A stretch of DNA of 54,962 bases from contig NZ_CABFVH010000037.1 of NCBI RefSeq assembly GCF_902141855.1, positions 1-54,962 on the forward strand, given 5' to 3'. The translations under genes and the position numbers were made by a program. Each line of letters starts with the position of its first letter. Position 1 is the stretch's first letter. Of this stretch, positions 8,641-14,308 are shown piece by piece. The notes under the pieces are model-generated. The model was not told where the DNA came from, searched no databases, and saw nothing but the letters and a program-made list of their open reading frames with translations. Origin of the DNA: Methylobacterium dankookense (GTDB lineage Bacteria > Pseudomonadota > Alphaproteobacteria > Rhizobiales > Beijerinckiaceae).

Positions 8641-9084
8641 TCAGGCGCGGCTCTGCACGAGGGCCTGGTTCGTCTGCTCGAGGCGTAGCGCGAGCTCGCG
8701 CATCACCGCGATGCTGATCTGCGGGAATTGGGCGAGCAGTTCGAGGAAGACGCCGCGGTCGATGCGCAGCGCCGTGGTCGGCCCCTCGGCCGTGACGGTG
8801 GCCGAGCGCGGCTGGTCGGCGAGGATGCCCATCTCGCCCACCAGCGCGTTGGCGCCGAGCAGCGCCAGGCGGATCGGGCCCGCCGGCCCGTCGAGGCTCA
8901 CCGCCGCCTCGCCTTCCAGGATCAGGTAGGCGGCATCCGCCGGATCGCCGCGGGTGAAGAAGCGCTGGCCGGCCTCGAAATGCACCCGCTCGCTCGTGAA
9001 GGCGAGCAGCTTCAGCCGCGCGGGCTCGACCTCGCGGAACAGCGGCACCTGCCGCAGGGATGAGACCTCGGTGTCGAGGGTCAT
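8641..9084 (-). CDS. Cyclic nucleotide-binding domain protein (no DNA-binding domain)
   Basis: 147 residues that make up just one cNMP-binding beta-barrel: HFEAGQRFFTRGDPADAAY, LILEGEAAVS and the phosphate-binding cassette GEMGILADQPRSATV. There is no C-terminal helix-turn-helix, so it is not a Crp/Fnr regulator by itself; the C-terminal helix ends after AVMRELALRLEQTNQA. Such stand-alone domains probably act as sensors for a partner protein. Start taken at ATG 9084 (MTLDTEVSSLRQVPLF). Confidence 0.82.
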   Translation of the reverse strand: MTLDTEVSSLRQVPLFREVEPARLKLLAFTSERVHFEAGQRFFTRGDPADAAYLILEGEAAVSLDGPAGPIRLALLGANALVGEMGILADQPRSATVTAEGPTTALRIDRGVFLELLAQFPQISIAVMRELALRLEQTNQALVQSRA

Positions 9085-9247
9085 GGTGTCGCTCCGGGCG
9101 TGTCCTGCCGGTTGCCGCGCATCCATGCGGACGGGTCCGGATTTGTCCAGGGGGAGCGGTGCGGCTCCTGTGCAGGGGAAGGCGGGCGGACCGGGCGCGC
9201 GGCGGGCTTCGGCCGCGGATCGGGCCCGAGCCCGCCATGTCCTTGGC

Positions 9248-9454
9248 TCACCGTCTTGTGACGAGCCCGATCTCGCCCTCCTCCGGCGGCCGGCGCTTGG
9301 CCGAGGCGTTCGGCTGCGGCGAATCCTCCGGCTCGATCTGCGTCGTCGGCGTCCGGCTGTCCTCGGCGGCCGGCATCGGCGGCAGGACTTGCGCGTTCGG
9401 GTGCTGGCCGCGGTCTCCCGTCAGCGCGCCCTTGGCCATCTCGCGGTTGGTCAT
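9248..9454 (-). CDS. Small hypothetical protein, disordered
   Basis: About 68 residues from ATG 9454 (MTNREMAKGALTGDRGQHPN), or 71 from ATG 9463. The sequence is rich in Pro, Glu and Thr with a charged tail (KRRPPEEGEIGLVTRR) and no hydrophobic core, suggesting an unstructured protein. I do not recognise a family. It is divergent from the KGG stress gene and the spacer holds a perfect AACCGT-C-ACGGTT palindrome. Real but unproven coding status. Confidence 0.45.
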   Translation of the reverse strand: MTNREMAKGALTGDRGQHPNAQVLPPMPAAEDSRTPTTQIEPEDSPQPNASAKRRPPEEGEIGLVTRR

Positions 9455-9584
9455 CGGTTCCATCCCTGATCTCGTCACGGCCAAGCTTTCGCTGCGCCGC
9501 GGCACGCGCTCGGCATGCCATTCTCGGGCGATCAACCGACGAGAACCGTCACGGTTGCCGTGGATGGCACCAAACGAACCGGGA

Positions 9585-9610
9585 GGAACCATCGGTTACT
9601 GGCGAAGGTT
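9585..9610 (+). promoter_or_regulatory. EcfG-type promoter of the KGG stress gene
   Basis: GGAAC (9585-9589), 18 bases, GTT (9608-9610); equivalently GGAAC-N17-GGTT. It matches the general stress sigma factor EcfG consensus (GGAAC-N16/17-CGTT) apart from the first base of CGTT. It ends 34 bases before the ATG at 9645. Confidence 0.75.
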
Positions 9611-9644
9611 GTGTCGAGGTGAAGCGAAGCCTGAGGAGGGACTG

Positions 9645-9839
9645 ATGGCATCGAGTGGCTCGACCTCGAAGCGAGGTTTTGCGTCCATGGATATCGAGCG
9701 GCAGCGAGAGATCGCGAGCAAGGGCGGACGCAGCGTGCCGGCCGAGAAGCGATCGTTCTCGCAGGACCGCGAGCTGGCTTCCTCGGCTGGCCGCAAGGGC
9801 GGTCAGGCCACTGGTACCGGCCGCGGCGGCGCAGAGTGA
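9645..9839 (+). CDS. KGG-motif general stress protein (YmdF/con-10-like)
   Basis: 64 residues, hydrophilic, with two ASKGG / GRKGG repeats (IASKGGRSVPAEKRSFSQDR, then ASSAGRKGGQATG). Proteins with this repeat (GsiB, YciG, YmdF, con-10) accumulate under general stress, desiccation or osmotic shock, and are thought to be intrinsically disordered protectants. Start ATG 9645 has a strong ribosome binding site (GAGGAGGG, 4 bases away). An EcfG-type promoter 35 bases upstream fits stress control. Confidence 0.88.
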   Translation: MASSGSTSKRGFASMDIERQREIASKGGRSVPAEKRSFSQDRELASSAGRKGGQATGTGRGGAE

Positions 9840-9851
9840 CATCCATGGACT

Positions 9852-9883
9852 GCGCGGCGCCCGCCTGAGGGTGGGCGCCGCGC
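9852..9883. terminator. Strong hairpin after the KGG gene
   Basis: GCGCGGCGCCCGCC, loop TGAG, GGTGGGCGCCGCGC: a 14-pair stem with one mismatch, 13 bases after the stop. No T run follows, so termination is probable rather than certain. Confidence 0.55.
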
Positions 9884-9901
9884 CTAACGCACCTGATCAC
9901 C

Positions 9902-9942
9902 CATGCGAAAGGGCCCCGTCGATGGCGGGGCCCTTTCGCATG
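9902..9942. terminator. Bidirectional hairpin terminator
   Basis: CATGCGAAAGGGCCCCG, 7-base loop, then its exact complement: a perfect 17-pair stem whose flanks (GAAA / TTTC) give short A and T runs on both strands. It lies between convergent genes. Confidence 0.7.
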
Positions 9943-9980
9943 GGGCTTCGCGGGTGGGGCTTCGCGGGTTCGAAGACGAA

Positions 9981-10015
9981 GAAGGCCGCCCGATCCGTGG
10001 GATCGGGCGGCCTTC
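9981..10015. terminator. Third hairpin of the convergent intergenic region
   Basis: GAAGGCCGCCCGATCC, loop GTG, GGATCGGGCGGCCTTC: perfect 16-pair stem, 27 bases after the stop of the minus-strand exported protein gene, for which it probably serves as terminator. Confidence 0.65.
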
Positions 10016-10041
10016 GTCAGTGATGTGTCCGTCCCGTTGTC

Positions 10042-10416
10042 TCAGGAGATGCACCGGCCCGGCGTCATCCGGCGCGCCTCGGGGCCGACCAGGGCGCTGA
10101 GCGCCGTCTCGCAACCCTCGCGCACGATGCGGCGCGGCTGCCTGAGCGCCGGGCGCTCGGCCGGCTCCATCCCCTGCGTCGCGACTGGGGTCGAGCGGCT
10201 CTCGACGCGCGGCACGCCAGCCACGCGGGTTGGGCTGATCGCCAGCGAAGCCGGGCGCATCCCTGGCAGCGGCAGCGAGGCGGGCATGGAGGCGGGCGCC
10301 GCATGCGCGACCGGGGCGATCCAGCGGTCGGCGGCGTCGCGGACCATTGGATGCACCATCAGGGTCAGGATCGCGGCCGGTGCACTCACGCCCAGAATGA
10401 AACCAGACCGAAGCAT
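10042..10416 (-). CDS. Exported protein of unknown function under an EcfG-type promoter
   Basis: 124 residues. The N-terminus (MLRSGFILGVSAPAAILTLM) is a hydrophobic segment that can be a signal peptide or membrane anchor; the middle is Pro/Ala/Arg-rich and variable; the C-terminus (VREGCETALSALVGPEARRM, then PGRCIS) has two Cys and looks conserved. I do not know a named domain. The start is backed by a textbook ribosome binding site (GGAGGT, 6 bases before ATG). An EcfG-type promoter ends 42 bases upstream, so it is probably a stress regulon member acting in the envelope. Confidence 0.7.
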   Translation of the reverse strand: MLRSGFILGVSAPAAILTLMVHPMVRDAADRWIAPVAHAAPASMPASLPLPGMRPASLAISPTRVAGVPRVESRSTPVATQGMEPAERPALRQPRRIVREGCETALSALVGPEARRMTPGRCIS

Positions 10417-10457
10417 CGCAGCGACCTCCGAAGGAGAGCTTGACAGGTTGTCCTATC

Positions 10458-10482
10458 AACGCTTTCTCAGCGCGGGGGTTCC
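10458..10482 (-). promoter_or_regulatory. EcfG-type promoter of the exported protein gene
   Basis: On the minus strand GGAAC (10482-10478), 16 bases, CGTT (10461-10458): exact match to the EcfG consensus, 41 bases before the start at 10416. Confidence 0.82.
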
Positions 10483-10614
10483 ACGACTGCCCCGCTTCGG
10501 AACACATCAGTATTCGGTGGGGATGCCCATCGATGTGCGCGGCGACACAGGTTTGTCCACACCCGTCCAGATGTGGCCTTTCGCACACAGTTTATGGAAA
10601 AATTTCGTGGCGCG

Positions 10615-10640
10615 GGAACCCCTACCGGAGGCCGCCCGTT
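10615..10640 (+). promoter_or_regulatory. EcfG-type promoter of the small RNA
   Basis: GGAAC (10615-10619), 17 bases, CGTT (10637-10640): exact consensus. No protein gene follows on this strand; the next signal is the Rho-independent terminator at 10704. Confidence 0.8.
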
Positions 10641-10646
10641 TCTGGA

Positions 10647-10737
10647 GCACCCGGCCACCTGGTCCTCCCCGCATTCCCCTTGTGCATCGGCCGGAACCTC
10701 GATGACGGGCTGGAGCCTTCTCCGGCCCGTTTTTTTG
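10647..10737 (+). ncRNA. Candidate general-stress small RNA (GsrN-like)
   Basis: A unit of about 90 bases framed by an exact EcfG promoter and a Rho-independent terminator. The start is estimated 7 bases after CGTT. By eye, CCGGCC (10651-10656) pairs with GGCCGG (10689-10694), leaving a large loop with the C-rich single-stranded tracts TCCTCCCC and TTCCCC, suited to pair with G-rich ribosome binding sites. The 3' part is the terminator stem. In Caulobacter the small RNA GsrN is transcribed by the GSR sigma factor and acts through a C-rich loop; here the gene is beside phyR-nepR. The identity with GsrN is inferred from architecture and place, not from sequence alignment. Short open frames crossing this stretch lack start signals and family resemblance. 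Confidence 0.65.
10704..10737 (+). terminator. Rho-independent terminator of the small RNA
   Basis: GACGGGCTGGAG, loop CCTT, CTCCGGCCCGTT followed by a run of seven T from 10730. The T run is on the plus strand only, so it ends a plus-strand transcript although no plus-strand protein gene lies upstream for more than 800 bases. Confidence 0.85.
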
Positions 10738-10769
10738 TGCGCACCGCCCGGCGCGCGAGGAGGGGCCGC

Positions 10770-10799
10770 AAAAGAAAAGCCCCGGCCGGGCCGGGGCTT
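10770..10799 (-). terminator. Terminator of phyR
   Basis: Perfect 11-pair stem AAGCCCCGGCC / GGCCGGGGCTT with one base between, followed on the minus strand by TTCTTTTG. It lies about 105 bases after the phyR stop and faces the small RNA terminator. Confidence 0.75.
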
Positions 10800-10861
10800 G
10801 TTGCAGATCGAGCGGATCCGGTGGGGAAGCCGAGGCTCCGCCCGATCGGGTTCGGGCCTTC

Positions 10862-10913
10862 TCAGGCCGTCATTCTCAGGCCGTCATTCTCAGGCCGTCA
10901 TTCTCAGGCCGTC
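10862..10913. repeat. 14-base tandem repeat at the phyR stop codon
   Basis: Three complete direct repeats of TCAGGCCGTCATTC (10862-10875, 10876-10889, 10890-10903) and a partial fourth (10904-10913) that contains the phyR stop codon. Read on the minus strand the unit is GAATGACGGCCTGA, so the end of phyR has been duplicated downstream, probably by replication slippage. Confidence 0.9.
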
Positions 10914-11710
10914 TTGGCTTCGCGGCGCCGGGCGGTCTGCTGAAAGAACAGCGCCTGGCTGATCACCGCCGAGACGTTGGCCGGCTGGAAGGGCTTGGCG
11001 ATCAGGAAGGCCGGCTCCGGCCGCTCGCCGGTGAGGAAGCGCTCCGGATAGGCGGTGATGAAGATCACTGGCACCTCGAAGGTCTTCAACAGGTCGTTGA
11101 CCGCATCGAGGCCGGACGAGCCGTCCGCGAGCTGGATGTCGGCCAGGATCAGGCCGGGGCGGTGGCCGCCCTCGCCCGCGATCTTGATCGCCTCCGAGCG
11201 GGTGCGGGCCACGCCGATCACGTTGTGTCCGAGACCTTCGACCAGGGCCTCAAGGTCCATCGCGATGAGCGGCTCGTCCTCGATGATCAGGATCTCGGTG
11301 GCCATGTCCGCGGCGAGCTCCCGGCCGGCCTCGTCAACAAGGTCGCGCACCTCCGAGACGTCGACGTCGAGGATGATCGCCGCGTCCTCCTCGGAGAAGC
11401 CCTCCAGGCAGGAGAGCAGGAAGGCTTGGCGCGGCAGCGGCGTGATCTGGCCGAGCCGGACCTCGGCCGGCAGATCGTGCTGGACCTGCTCGCTGCGGCC
11501 GTTGACCGAGAGCGAGTTCCAGATCCGCGTGAACACGCGGAACAGGTCGGCCTTCACGTTCGTGCTGCGCCCGAGGGTCTCGGGCTCGTTGACCAGCGTC
11601 TCCAGCGTCGCAGCGACGTAGGCGTCACCCGCCACCTGGCTGCCCGTGAGCGCGCGCGCGTAGCGCCGCAGGTAGGGCAGGTGCTGCACAACGAGTTGCG
11701 ATGTGGACAT
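10904..11710 (-). CDS. phyR: PhyR, general stress response anti-anti-sigma response regulator
   Basis: 268 residues: an N-terminal sigma-factor-like domain (residues 1-130, with the sigma2- and sigma4-like parts around RRYARALTG and LPRQAFLLSCLEGFSEEDAA) fused to a C-terminal receiver domain (137-258; phosphoacceptor Asp191 in LILADIQLADG, Lys239 in LIAKPFQP). When phosphorylated, PhyR binds NepR and frees the sigma factor EcfG; PhyR was first described in Methylobacterium. Start taken at ATG 11710 (MSTSQLVVQHLPYLRRYARA); the frame extends 15 codons further. An exact EcfG promoter 44 bases upstream indicates positive autoregulation. Divergent from nepR. Confidence 0.97.
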   Translation of the reverse strand: MSTSQLVVQHLPYLRRYARALTGSQVAGDAYVAATLETLVNEPETLGRSTNVKADLFRVFTRIWNSLSVNGRSEQVQHDLPAEVRLGQITPLPRQAFLLSCLEGFSEEDAAIILDVDVSEVRDLVDEAGRELAADMATEILIIEDEPLIAMDLEALVEGLGHNVIGVARTRSEAIKIAGEGGHRPGLILADIQLADGSSGLDAVNDLLKTFEVPVIFITAYPERFLTGERPEPAFLIAKPFQPANVSAVISQALFFQQTARRREAKTA

Positions 11711-11753
11711 TAGATCCCCTGTGGCTGCCGTGTTCTTGCGTGCCTTCCGCCCC

Positions 11754-11778
11754 AACGCGGGCGGCCCCGCTCCGTTCC
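11754..11778 (-). promoter_or_regulatory. EcfG-type promoter of phyR
   Basis: Minus strand GGAAC (11778-11774), 16 bases, CGTT (11757-11754): exact consensus, 43 bases before the phyR start. It stands back to back with the nepR promoter, 20 bases separating the two GGAAC boxes. Confidence 0.88.
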
Positions 11779-11798
11779 GGCGGGGGCCTCCCGATATC

Positions 11799-11823
11799 GG
11801 AACCGATGCCGGACCGCGGCGTT
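11799..11823 (+). promoter_or_regulatory. EcfG-type promoter of nepR
   Basis: GGAAC (11799-11803), 16 bases, CGTT (11820-11823): exact consensus, 79 bases before the nepR start. Confidence 0.88.
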
Positions 11824-11902
11824 GCCGAGGCAGCCATGGCGTATGTCAAGCCGCAACACAATGCGGCAGTCCGGTCGAACCGACCAGAGGGGGCGTTGGT
11901 GC

Positions 11903-12187
11903 ATGAAGGATGAGGCGAAGGCCCTCCGGTCGGGAGGCGCGCCGGTGGATGGGGATGCCCGATCTGCCGCTGCGACGGAGTCGCGCCTGCCCCCAGGCCA
12001 GCCCGGCACGCGGCTCGACGATTTCACGCGCACCCGCCTCGGCACCCATCTGCGCGCTATGTACGACCAGGTGGTGCAGCAGCCCGTCCCGGACCGTTTC
12101 CGCGACCTGATCGCCCGTCTCGATGCGAGCGAGGGCAAGACGTCGCTCGCGCCGGGCGAGGAGGATCTCGACGGCAGCCCGGCCTGA
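11903..12187 (+). CDS. nepR: NepR anti-sigma factor of the general stress response
   Basis: 94 residues. NepR binds the ECF sigma factor EcfG and keeps it inactive until PhyR-P takes NepR away. The conserved core is GTHLRAMYDQVVQQPVPDRF followed by RDLIARLD, with disordered acidic or Ser/Pro-rich ends, as in other NepR proteins. Start ATG 11903 (MKDEAKALRSGG) is preceded by AGAGGGGGCG. The partner gene ecfG, next to nepR in many Alphaproteobacteria, is not here. Confidence 0.95.
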   Translation: MKDEAKALRSGGAPVDGDARSAAATESRLPPGQPGTRLDDFTRTRLGTHLRAMYDQVVQQPVPDRFRDLIARLDASEGKTSLAPGEEDLDGSPA

Positions 12188-12243
12188 GCCGGAGAGCAAC
12201 CGTCGATTCACCCATTCCGCGGCGTTCTGTTGATCATCCATAG

Positions 12244-12270
12244 GGCCGCCGCGCCCGTGGCGCGGCGGCC
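12244..12270. terminator. Bidirectional hairpin between nepR and the DUF1328 gene
   Basis: GGCCGCCGCGCC, loop CGT, GGCGCGGCGGCC: perfect 12-pair stem between convergent genes, without a long T run. Confidence 0.6.
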
Positions 12271-12280
12271 GGCGGTCACG

Positions 12281-12457
12281 TCACAATGTCGGCGAGCGGC
12301 CGCGCATCAGGCCGATCACGGCCGAGATGGCGAACAGGACGATCGCGACGAAGAAGACCAGCTTCGCGGCCTCCATCGCCGTGCCGGCGATGCCGCCGAA
12401 GCCGAGGAGAGCGGCCACCAGGGCCACCACGAGGAATGTTACGGCCCAACCGAGCAT
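12281..12457 (-). CDS. DUF1328 small membrane protein
   Basis: 58 residues, the usual size of the DUF1328 (YtjA) family: two transmembrane helices (MLGWAVTFLVVALVAALLGF and the segment from AAKLVFFVAIVLF to VIGL) joined by a GGIAGTAMEA turn. Its function is unknown; homologues are frequently stress-induced. Start ATG 12457, whose frame is open far upstream but unlike any protein. An exact EcfG promoter 58 bases upstream puts it in the general stress regulon. Confidence 0.9.
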   Translation of the reverse strand: MLGWAVTFLVVALVAALLGFGGIAGTAMEAAKLVFFVAIVLFAISAVIGLMRGRSPTL

Positions 12458-12514
12458 GTTCTTGTCCTTCGATAGTCTCGCCGCGGTTCGTTCCCGCGGC
12501 CTTCTGGTCATGGA

Positions 12515-12539
12515 AACGCCAAGGTTTGACTTCGGTTCC
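12515..12539 (-). promoter_or_regulatory. EcfG-type promoter of the DUF1328 gene
   Basis: Minus strand GGAAC (12539-12535), 16 bases, CGTT (12518-12515): exact consensus, 57 bases before the start at 12457. Confidence 0.85.
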
Positions 12540-12688
12540 AGCGATCGAATGCAGTGGTCGCGAGCGGGCGGGCGGCGGGCGCGGGCGCACCGTCCGCGTC
12601 CCGGCGGGGCCGATCCCGGGATCGGCCCACCTGTCGCAGGCCCTCGCATCGGAAGGACGATGCGCCCATATTGGCTGACGTGACGGGC

Positions 12689-12714
12689 GGAACGGACGGC
12701 ATATCGGCCGCGTT
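12689..12714 (+). promoter_or_regulatory. EcfG-type promoter of the 52-residue protein
   Basis: GGAAC (12689-12693), 17 bases, CGTT (12711-12714): exact consensus, 33 bases before the ATG at 12748. Confidence 0.78.
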
Positions 12715-12747
12715 CGTCCCGTCGAGGAGCCATTTACGAGATCCGCG

Positions 12748-12906
12748 ATGAGAAATGCCCGCGCGCTCGCCGAACGCCTTGCCGAGAGCCTGACCGACGC
12801 GATCGTGCGCGCCGCCGAGATCGTGCTCGATGCCGTCCGGCCGCAGCCCCAGGCGCAACTCGTCCCGGTGCGCGTCCGCAGCCGGCGGCGGCCGGACGGT
12901 CGCTGA
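12748..12906 (+). CDS. 52-residue hypothetical stress protein
   Basis: A short open frame, MRNARALAERLAESLTDAIV and on to a basic tail VRVRSRRRPDGR. The first 30 residues can form an amphipathic helix (LAERLAESLTDAIVRAAEIV), the rest is Pro/Gln then Arg-rich. I do not recognise a family. What speaks for it is an exact EcfG promoter 34 bases before the ATG and the position in the stress island beside DUF1328. The ribosome binding site (ACGAG) is weak. Could act as a membrane-surface or nucleic-acid-binding peptide; this is a guess. Confidence 0.55.
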   Translation: MRNARALAERLAESLTDAIVRAAEIVLDAVRPQPQAQLVPVRVRSRRRPDGR

Positions 12907-13242
12907 GGTTCGCGGCCCGTCATCCCTGGATCGCGCCGCGCGCGGCGCGTTATCCCCTCCTGTTTTCGGGCAGGGTCCCCGGCGTAGCACTCCCCGACTT
13001 GCACCGTCCCGGCACGCTCCGGCCTGTTTCGGGACGGTTCGAGCAGTAATCCGGTCTCGAACCCAGTTCTGATCCGGGCGCGAAGCCGTTTCGACCGCCG
13101 ACGACGCGGGTCATCAGTCGTTTTCCGAACTTGCTCTTCCCTGCACGCGCCTCCTTAAAGTCCCGCTCGGGCGCCCGTTCCGAACGGATCTGCGCCTGGC
13201 GCACCCGGAGCATGGGCCGCGCCGCACGGCGAGGGGGAGCGG
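12907..13242. other. Intergenic region upstream of the DUF2865 gene
   Basis: No gene seen. It contains a small palindrome (GCGCCGCGCGCGGCGC near 12930-12950), which may end the transcript of the 52-residue protein, and no GGAAC/CGTT promoter pair. The promoter of the DUF2865 gene must lie here but has no clear consensus. Confidence 0.4.
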
Positions 13243-14241
13243 ATGGCGGTCGGCAGGCGGATCGGACGGGCACTCGGCTCCGGGGGCAGCCGCCGGCAGA
13301 TGCTCGGCACCGCGCTCGCGGGTCTGGTCCTCGGGCTCGGCAGCGTCACGATCGGGTCGAGCCTCGTCCACGCATCGGAGCGCGGCAACCTGTTCGGCTT
13401 CCTCGAGGACCTCTTCCGCGGCCCCACCCAGCCCGCGCACGCTCCGAAACCGGAGCACCCGAGCCGCTACGTCAACCTCCCGGATCCGCGCCGCGTCGCC
13501 ACCCATCGCGCGGTGCTGCAGACGCCGCGGCCGGGCCTCGCCGAATCCGGCTCGGTGCGCCGGCACCGCCGCCCGGCCGTGCGCCCCGTGGCCACGCGCT
13601 ACGCCGCGCGCATGGCCGACGGCTGGACCGGCCAGCGCACGGTCTGCGTCCGCATGTGCGACGGCTACCTGTTCCCGATCGGCAACCTGAAGGGCCGTGC
13701 CGACCTGCCCGTCCACGCCGCTGCCTGCGCTGCCGCCTGCCCCGGCGCGCCGACGAGCCTCTACACCCTGTCCAAGGGGGCGGCCGAGCTCGACGAGGCG
13801 GTGAGCCTGCGGGGCCTGCCCTACAAGGCTTCGGCGCTCGCCAACATCTACCGCCAGCGCCGCGTGGCCGACTGCTCCTGCCAGCCTCCGGACGGGGCAG
13901 CGCCGCTGCCGATCGCCCGCGACGCGACGCTGGAGCGCGGCGACGTGGTGACGACCCGCGACTCGGCCCGCGTGGTCACGCGCGACGGCAGCGGCGCCTA
14001 CGCCTTGGAGGATTACCGGACGGCGCGCCTGCCGCGCGGCCTCGGGCGCCAGATCGAGGGCCGCGTCGGGGCGCTGCGCCGCGAGGAGCAGGCCCGCGCC
14101 TTCCGTCTGGCGCTCCGCCGGGAGGAGCGCATGAACGTGATCCGCGTCGCGGCCACCGATATCGGCTTCCGCATCCCCGAGCGCGCCTCCGCGGGCTTCA
14201 CGGCCGTGCGCGTGGTGGCCCCCTCCCCCTTCCAGCGCTGA
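13243..14241 (+). CDS. DUF2865 exported protein
   Basis: 332 residues. A basic N-terminus and hydrophobic stretch (LGTALAGLVLGLGSVTIGSS, about 19-40) suggest a signal anchor. The central domain has VCVRMCDGYLFPIGNL, four further Cys (AAACAAACPG, DCSCQPP) and GAPTSLYTLSKGA, features of DUF2865, a periplasmic family of Alphaproteobacteria whose role is unknown. Start ATG 13243 has GAGGGGGAGCGG before it. Not visibly linked to the stress promoters. Confidence 0.8.
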   Translation: MAVGRRIGRALGSGGSRRQMLGTALAGLVLGLGSVTIGSSLVHASERGNLFGFLEDLFRGPTQPAHAPKPEHPSRYVNLPDPRRVATHRAVLQTPRPGLAESGSVRRHRRPAVRPVATRYAARMADGWTGQRTVCVRMCDGYLFPIGNLKGRADLPVHAAACAAACPGAPTSLYTLSKGAAELDEAVSLRGLPYKASALANIYRQRRVADCSCQPPDGAAPLPIARDATLERGDVVTTRDSARVVTRDGSGAYALEDYRTARLPRGLGRQIEGRVGALRREEQARAFRLALRREERMNVIRVAATDIGFRIPERASAGFTAVRVVAPSPFQR

Positions 14242-14308
14242 TCGCGGCCGGTTTGTGCGGGCCGGCGCGATGGCGTAGGTCCGCGCCGAAGGGGTTGAGA
14301 GGCAGCCG

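Noticed and set aside
10553..10606. TTGTCCACA, close to a DnaA box, plus an AT-rich TTTATGGAAAAATTTC: possible replication origin
   Set aside because: A single imperfect box and 15 AT-rich bases are not enough; none of the genes that usually flank an alphaproteobacterial origin is near.
10440..10943. Plus-strand open frames of 129-226 codons running through the candidate small RNA and the phyR 3' end
   Set aside because: They run antisense to phyR or over the terminator hairpins, have no ribosome binding site or family resemblance, and the terminator at 10704-10737 would interrupt them.
13030..13050. ACGGTTCGAGCAGTAATCC, resembling a tRNA T-arm
   Set aside because: No acceptor stem, anticodon arm or CCA-proximal pairing could be fitted around it. 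No tRNA was found elsewhere in the window.
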